A stretch of DNA of 6,505 bases, from NCBI GenBank assembly GCA_049644325.1, contig JBARRR010000093.1, positions 1-6,505 on the forward strand. Reading direction: 5' to 3'. The stretch is from DASZHA01 sp049644325 (GTDB taxonomy: Bacteria > Chloroflexota > Dormibacteria > DASZGP01). The notes below the pieces were generated by a model. That model was not told where the DNA came from and ran no database searches. It was given only the letters and a program-made list of their open reading frames with translations. The position numbers and the translations under genes were made by a program. Of the stretch, positions 3,694 through 6,505 are shown piece after piece. Every line of letters begins with the position of its first letter. Position 1 is the first letter of the stretch.

Positions 3694-6505
3694 TTGGCGA
3701 AACCCATCCCGGCAGCAGAACAGCGCGATCTCCTCAAGGACGAGCATGACGCCTGCGCCCTGATCGCCAACGTCCGCAAGAAGGGCGGGGCCTCGCACGG
3801 CAACGTCAAGCGGACGATCGAGGCCCTGATGATGATGGCCCACCGGTCGGGCATCGTCGACGGCGAGGGTGACGGCTGTGGTGTCCTGACCGACATACCT
3901 CGCAAGATCTGGGCGGCGCGGCTGGTCCAGGCCGGGCTCTTTGAGGCGGTCACCACCCACCCCCGTTTCTTCGTCGGCCACTTCATGATCCCGCGCGGGA
4001 CCGACCACGCGGGCGACGTTCGCAATAAGGTGGAGGAGCACTTCAAGGCGATAGGCGCGGACATCCTCTGGAGCGGCAACGGCGAGACCCAGCCCTACAG
4101 CCTGGGCCCGGCGGCCGCCGCCGAGGAGCCTGAGTTCTGGCAGCTGGCGGGCTTCCTCAACCAGGGCACCACCGACGTGGTCAACGCCCGCCTCTTCGCC
4201 GTCCAGCTGGCGATCGAACGCGAGACCAACGTCCACGTTTCCTCGCTCAGCGCCGACTCGGTGGTCTACAAGATCCGCGGCAGCGCCGAGACCCTGGCCC
4301 GCTACTACCCCGAGCTGCGGCGACCTGACTTCCTAAGCGCCATCACCATAGGGCACAACCGCTACTCCACCAACACGGCGTCGGTCTTCGACCGGGTGCA
4401 GCCGTTCTCGATGCTCGGCCACAACGGCGAGATCAACACCATCGCCCGTCTCCGCGAGGAATCAACCGGCATCGGCACCCAGCTGCTCCACGCCGGCTCC
4501 GACAGCCAGGACCTCAACCGGACGCTGGAGACGATGGTCCACCGCTACGGCATGTCGCTTCTGGAGGGGATGGAGGTTCTCTTCCCGCCGATCATCAGCG
4601 AGATCCGCCAGCTGCCTCCCGCGCTGCAGGACCTCTACATGTTCTTCCGCGAGCTCTGGGGGCCGTTCTCCCAGGGCCCGGCCGCGATCGTCAGCCGGTT
4701 CGGCGACGAGTGCGTCTTCGCCGTCGACGCCATGGGGCTACGACCGCTGTGGTTCGGCGAGACCGAGAAGGAGTTCTTCTTCTCCTCGGAGAAGGGTGTC
4801 ATCCCCATCGAGCAGATGACCAGCGACCCCGTGCCCCTGGCGCCCGGGGAGCGGGTCGCGGTCCAGGTCGAACGCGGCCACCGGGTGCGGTTGATGCGCC
4901 ACCCCGAGATCCAGAAGCGGGTCAACGAGCTGGCTCGCCACCGCTGGCCTGGCATCCGCGGCTACCGCAAGCACATCGGCGGCCCCGTTCCCACCCGCGC
5001 CACCAAGCAACACGAGCGCTATTACCACGATTACCTGGCCGAGTCGCAGGCCGCCATCCCCGATCACAGCAAGCTCCTGTCCGCCTTCGCCTGGGACCGC
5101 GAGGACCTCGACACCGTCGAGAAGCTGGCAGGCACCGGAAACGAGAAGATCGGGTCGCTGGGCTGGGACGGGCCCCTGGCCAGCCTCAACGACCAGCGCC
5201 AGAACGTCGCCGACTACTTCAAGGAGACGGTGGCGGTGGTCACCAACCCCGCCATCGACCGGGAGCGGGAGATCGAGCACTTCTCCCTCCGCGTGGTCCT
5301 CGGCCGCCGGCCCCAGATGACAACCGGCAAGCAGATCCGTCCCCACAAGCGCATGGAGCTGACCCACCCGATCCTCCTCGGCGGCCACCTCAAGGAGGCG
5401 GCCATGAAGCGGGCCGAGTACCGCGAGATCGCCGAGTCGATCGGCACCTACGTGCTGGAGGACCTGCTCGCCGAGTTCGCCGAGGACCCCGGGGCGGTCA
5501 AGATCATCTCCACCGCGTACCGCCCCGAGGAGGGTCTCCACCGCGCCATCCAGCGGATCGGCGAGGAGGCCATCGGCGCGGCCCGGGTCGAGGGCGCCCA
5601 CCTGGTCCTGATCGACGACGGTGGCGCCTTCCGCGACGGCCGTCACGTCATCGACCCCCACCTGGCCCTGTCTCGGGTTGACCTCGCCTTGCGCGGTGAG
5701 TTCGACCCCAACGGGGAGTCCTTCCGCCGCCGCATCGCCCTGGTGCTGCGGTCGGGGGCGCTGCGCAACCTCCATGACCTGGCGATGGCGATGGCGCTGG
5801 GAGCCGACGCCCTCAACCCCTACCTGATGCTGGACATCGCCATGCACGCCGACAACCCCAAGGCGCTGGAGAACCTGGTCACCGCCCTGCGCAAGGGCTT
5901 CGAGAAGGTGATCAGCACCATGGGCATCCACGAGCTGCGCGGCTACGGTCGCTTCCAATCCAGCATCGGGCTGGAACCGGCGCTGGCGGCGATGTTCCGG
6001 ATGCGCAACTTCTATAGCTCCGAGGGCAGCGGCCTCTCGCTGGCCGACCTCGAGCGGGACGCCACCGAGCGCTACGCCCTTGCCACCGGCGACGGCAGCG
6101 ATGGCCTGGGCAAGACCTTCCATTTCAACCCCTTCGTCTACAAGCAGGCGATGCACGTGGCCGAGACGGGCGAGGGCTACGCCGACTTCGCCTCTCGGGT
6201 CCGCGAGCAGGAGCTCGAGCACCCGGTGTCGCTCCGCCACGTGCTCGACTTCAAGCTCCAGCCCAACGCTTCAGGCACCACGCTCTTTGGCCTCGAGGTC
6301 GACTGCTCGGTGGGCGACCACTCGCTGCCCTTCTACATCAGCTCGATGTCCTTCGGCTCGCAGGGCGAGACCGCCTATCGCGCCTATCCCGAGGGGGCCA
6401 AGCGGCTCAACATGGTCGCCATCAACGGCGAGGGTGGGGAGCTGCCCGACCTCTACGGCAAGTACCCCAAGTGGCGCGGCCAGCAGATCGCGTCCGGCCG
6501 CTTCG
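3694..6505 (+). CDS. gltB: Divergent glutamate synthase large subunit-like protein (partial, 3' end outside window)
   Basis: 937 codons are present without a stop. Domain order is that of GltB. A class II amidotransferase starts at Cys21 (HDAC) after a 20-residue segment that may be cleaved, with MAHR near 50, HNRYSTNT at 221-228, HNGEIN at 243-248 and SDS at 269-271. The central domain has GSLGWDGPLASL (from 487), VTNPAIDREREIE (from about 516), a SGALRNLHDLA stretch near 687 and NPYL near 708. The FMN-barrel domain begins about 850-880, with SSMSFG (883-888), NGEGGE (911-916) and QQIASGRF (930-937). The 3Fe-4S cysteines and C-terminal beta-helix would lie beyond the window. GltB releases ammonia from glutamine and channels it to 2-oxoglutarate to form glutamate. 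Here several signatures differ: CALI for CGVG/CGIG, HRSG for HRGA, VDAMGLRP for LDRNGLRP, AINGEGG for SNTGEGG, GQQIASGRF for IKQVASGRF. Substrate or electron donor may therefore differ. No gltD is seen. Confidence 0.82.
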   Translation, partial: MAKPIPAAEQRDLLKDEHDACALIANVRKKGGASHGNVKRTIEALMMMAHRSGIVDGEGDGCGVLTDIPRKIWAARLVQAGLFEAVTTHPRFFVGHFMIPRGTDHAGDVRNKVEEHFKAIGADILWSGNGETQPYSLGPAAAAEEPEFWQLAGFLNQGTTDVVNARLFAVQLAIERETNVHVSSLSADSVVYKIRGSAETLARYYPELRRPDFLSAITIGHNRYSTNTASVFDRVQPFSMLGHNGEINTIARLREESTGIGTQLLHAGSDSQDLNRTLETMVHRYGMSLLEGMEVLFPPIISEIRQLPPALQDLYMFFRELWGPFSQGPAAIVSRFGDECVFAVDAMGLRPLWFGETEKEFFFSSEKGVIPIEQMTSDPVPLAPGERVAVQVERGHRVRLMRHPEIQKRVNELARHRWPGIRGYRKHIGGPVPTRATKQHERYYHDYLAESQAAIPDHSKLLSAFAWDREDLDTVEKLAGTGNEKIGSLGWDGPLASLNDQRQNVADYFKETVAVVTNPAIDREREIEHFSLRVVLGRRPQMTTGKQIRPHKRMELTHPILLGGHLKEAAMKRAEYREIAESIGTYVLEDLLAEFAEDPGAVKIISTAYRPEEGLHRAIQRIGEEAIGAARVEGAHLVLIDDGGAFRDGRHVIDPHLALSRVDLALRGEFDPNGESFRRRIALVLRSGALRNLHDLAMAMALGADALNPYLMLDIAMHADNPKALENLVTALRKGFEKVISTMGIHELRGYGRFQSSIGLEPALAAMFRMRNFYSSEGSGLSLADLERDATERYALATGDGSDGLGKTFHFNPFVYKQAMHVAETGEGYADFASRVREQELEHPVSLRHVLDFKLQPNASGTTLFGLEVDCSVGDHSLPFYISSMSFGSQGETAYRAYPEGAKRLNMVAINGEGGELPDLYGKYPKWRGQQIASGRF

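Noticed and set aside
4710..5681. 323-aa + strand open frame rich in R, P and G
   Set aside because: It is a shifted frame inside the gltB-like gene; the arginine/proline-rich composition marks it as an artefact of high G+C.
4738..6240. 500-aa open frame on the - strand
   Set aside because: It lies antisense to the clearly recognisable gltB-like coding sequence. Its V/G/L/D/H-rich composition is typical of the mirror frame of a G+C-rich gene, and no domain is recognisable in it.
1..6505. CRISPR arrays, tRNA or rRNA genes, insertion sequences
   Set aside because: No regularly spaced direct repeats of suitable length, no tRNA-like T-loop with cloverleaf arms, and no transposase motifs were seen on either strand.

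Overview
The window is G+C-rich, gene-dense bacterial DNA, about two-thirds G+C by eye. Third codon positions are strongly G/C-biased, Shine-Dalgarno-like sites precede several genes, and non-ATG starts are common (TTG for ychF and the gltB-like gene, GTG for the membrane protein and probably for lipM). The set aspartate kinase, DUF951, YchF, LipM-type octanoyltransferase and an unusual GltB-like protein suggests a high-G+C member of the Gram-positive/Chloroflexota side of the tree (Chloroflexota, Dormibacterota or similar). That placement is an inference from gene content and is not proven by the sequence.

Region 1 (1-2194, + strand) is a compact probable operon. It holds the 3' end of an aspartate kinase gene (ACT domain tail), a 74-aa DUF951 zinc-ribbon-like protein starting 6 bp later, the translation-associated ATPase YchF (TTG start overlapping the DUF951 stop as TTGA), and a LipM-like octanoyl/lipoyl transferase about 25 bp after ychF. 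These are housekeeping functions: amino-acid biosynthesis, ribosome-linked ATPase, and lipoate attachment to 2-oxoacid dehydrogenases and GcvH.

Region 2 (2195-2433) has no conventional gene but much structure. It contains a textbook promoter (TTGACA, 17 bp, TAAAGT), small perfect dyads over the -35 box and the expected transcription start, a possible 41-codon small ORF with its own GAGG site, and a 14-bp perfect inverted repeat whose arms are each a tandem 7-mer duplication. It leads into an unrecognised four-helix membrane protein (2434-3231).

Region 3 (3228-3693) starts with a small convergent gene on the - strand (59 aa, one hydrophobic helix) whose stop codon shares CTAG with the stop of the membrane protein. 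The divergent intergenic stretch that follows (3408-3693) carries an array of short GGTCC/CTGAG motifs spaced 10-11 bp apart, an imperfect 26-bp palindrome overlapping an extended -10 promoter, and a second short palindrome just before a strong ribosome-binding site.

Region 4 (3694-6505, + strand, runs off the window) is a large glutamate-synthase-like gene. Its N-terminal class II amidotransferase domain, central domain and the start of the FMN-barrel domain are all recognisable in order. Many signature motifs differ from canonical GltB, so it is best called a divergent GltB-like protein. The promoter architecture suggests that it is transcribed on its own and tightly regulated.
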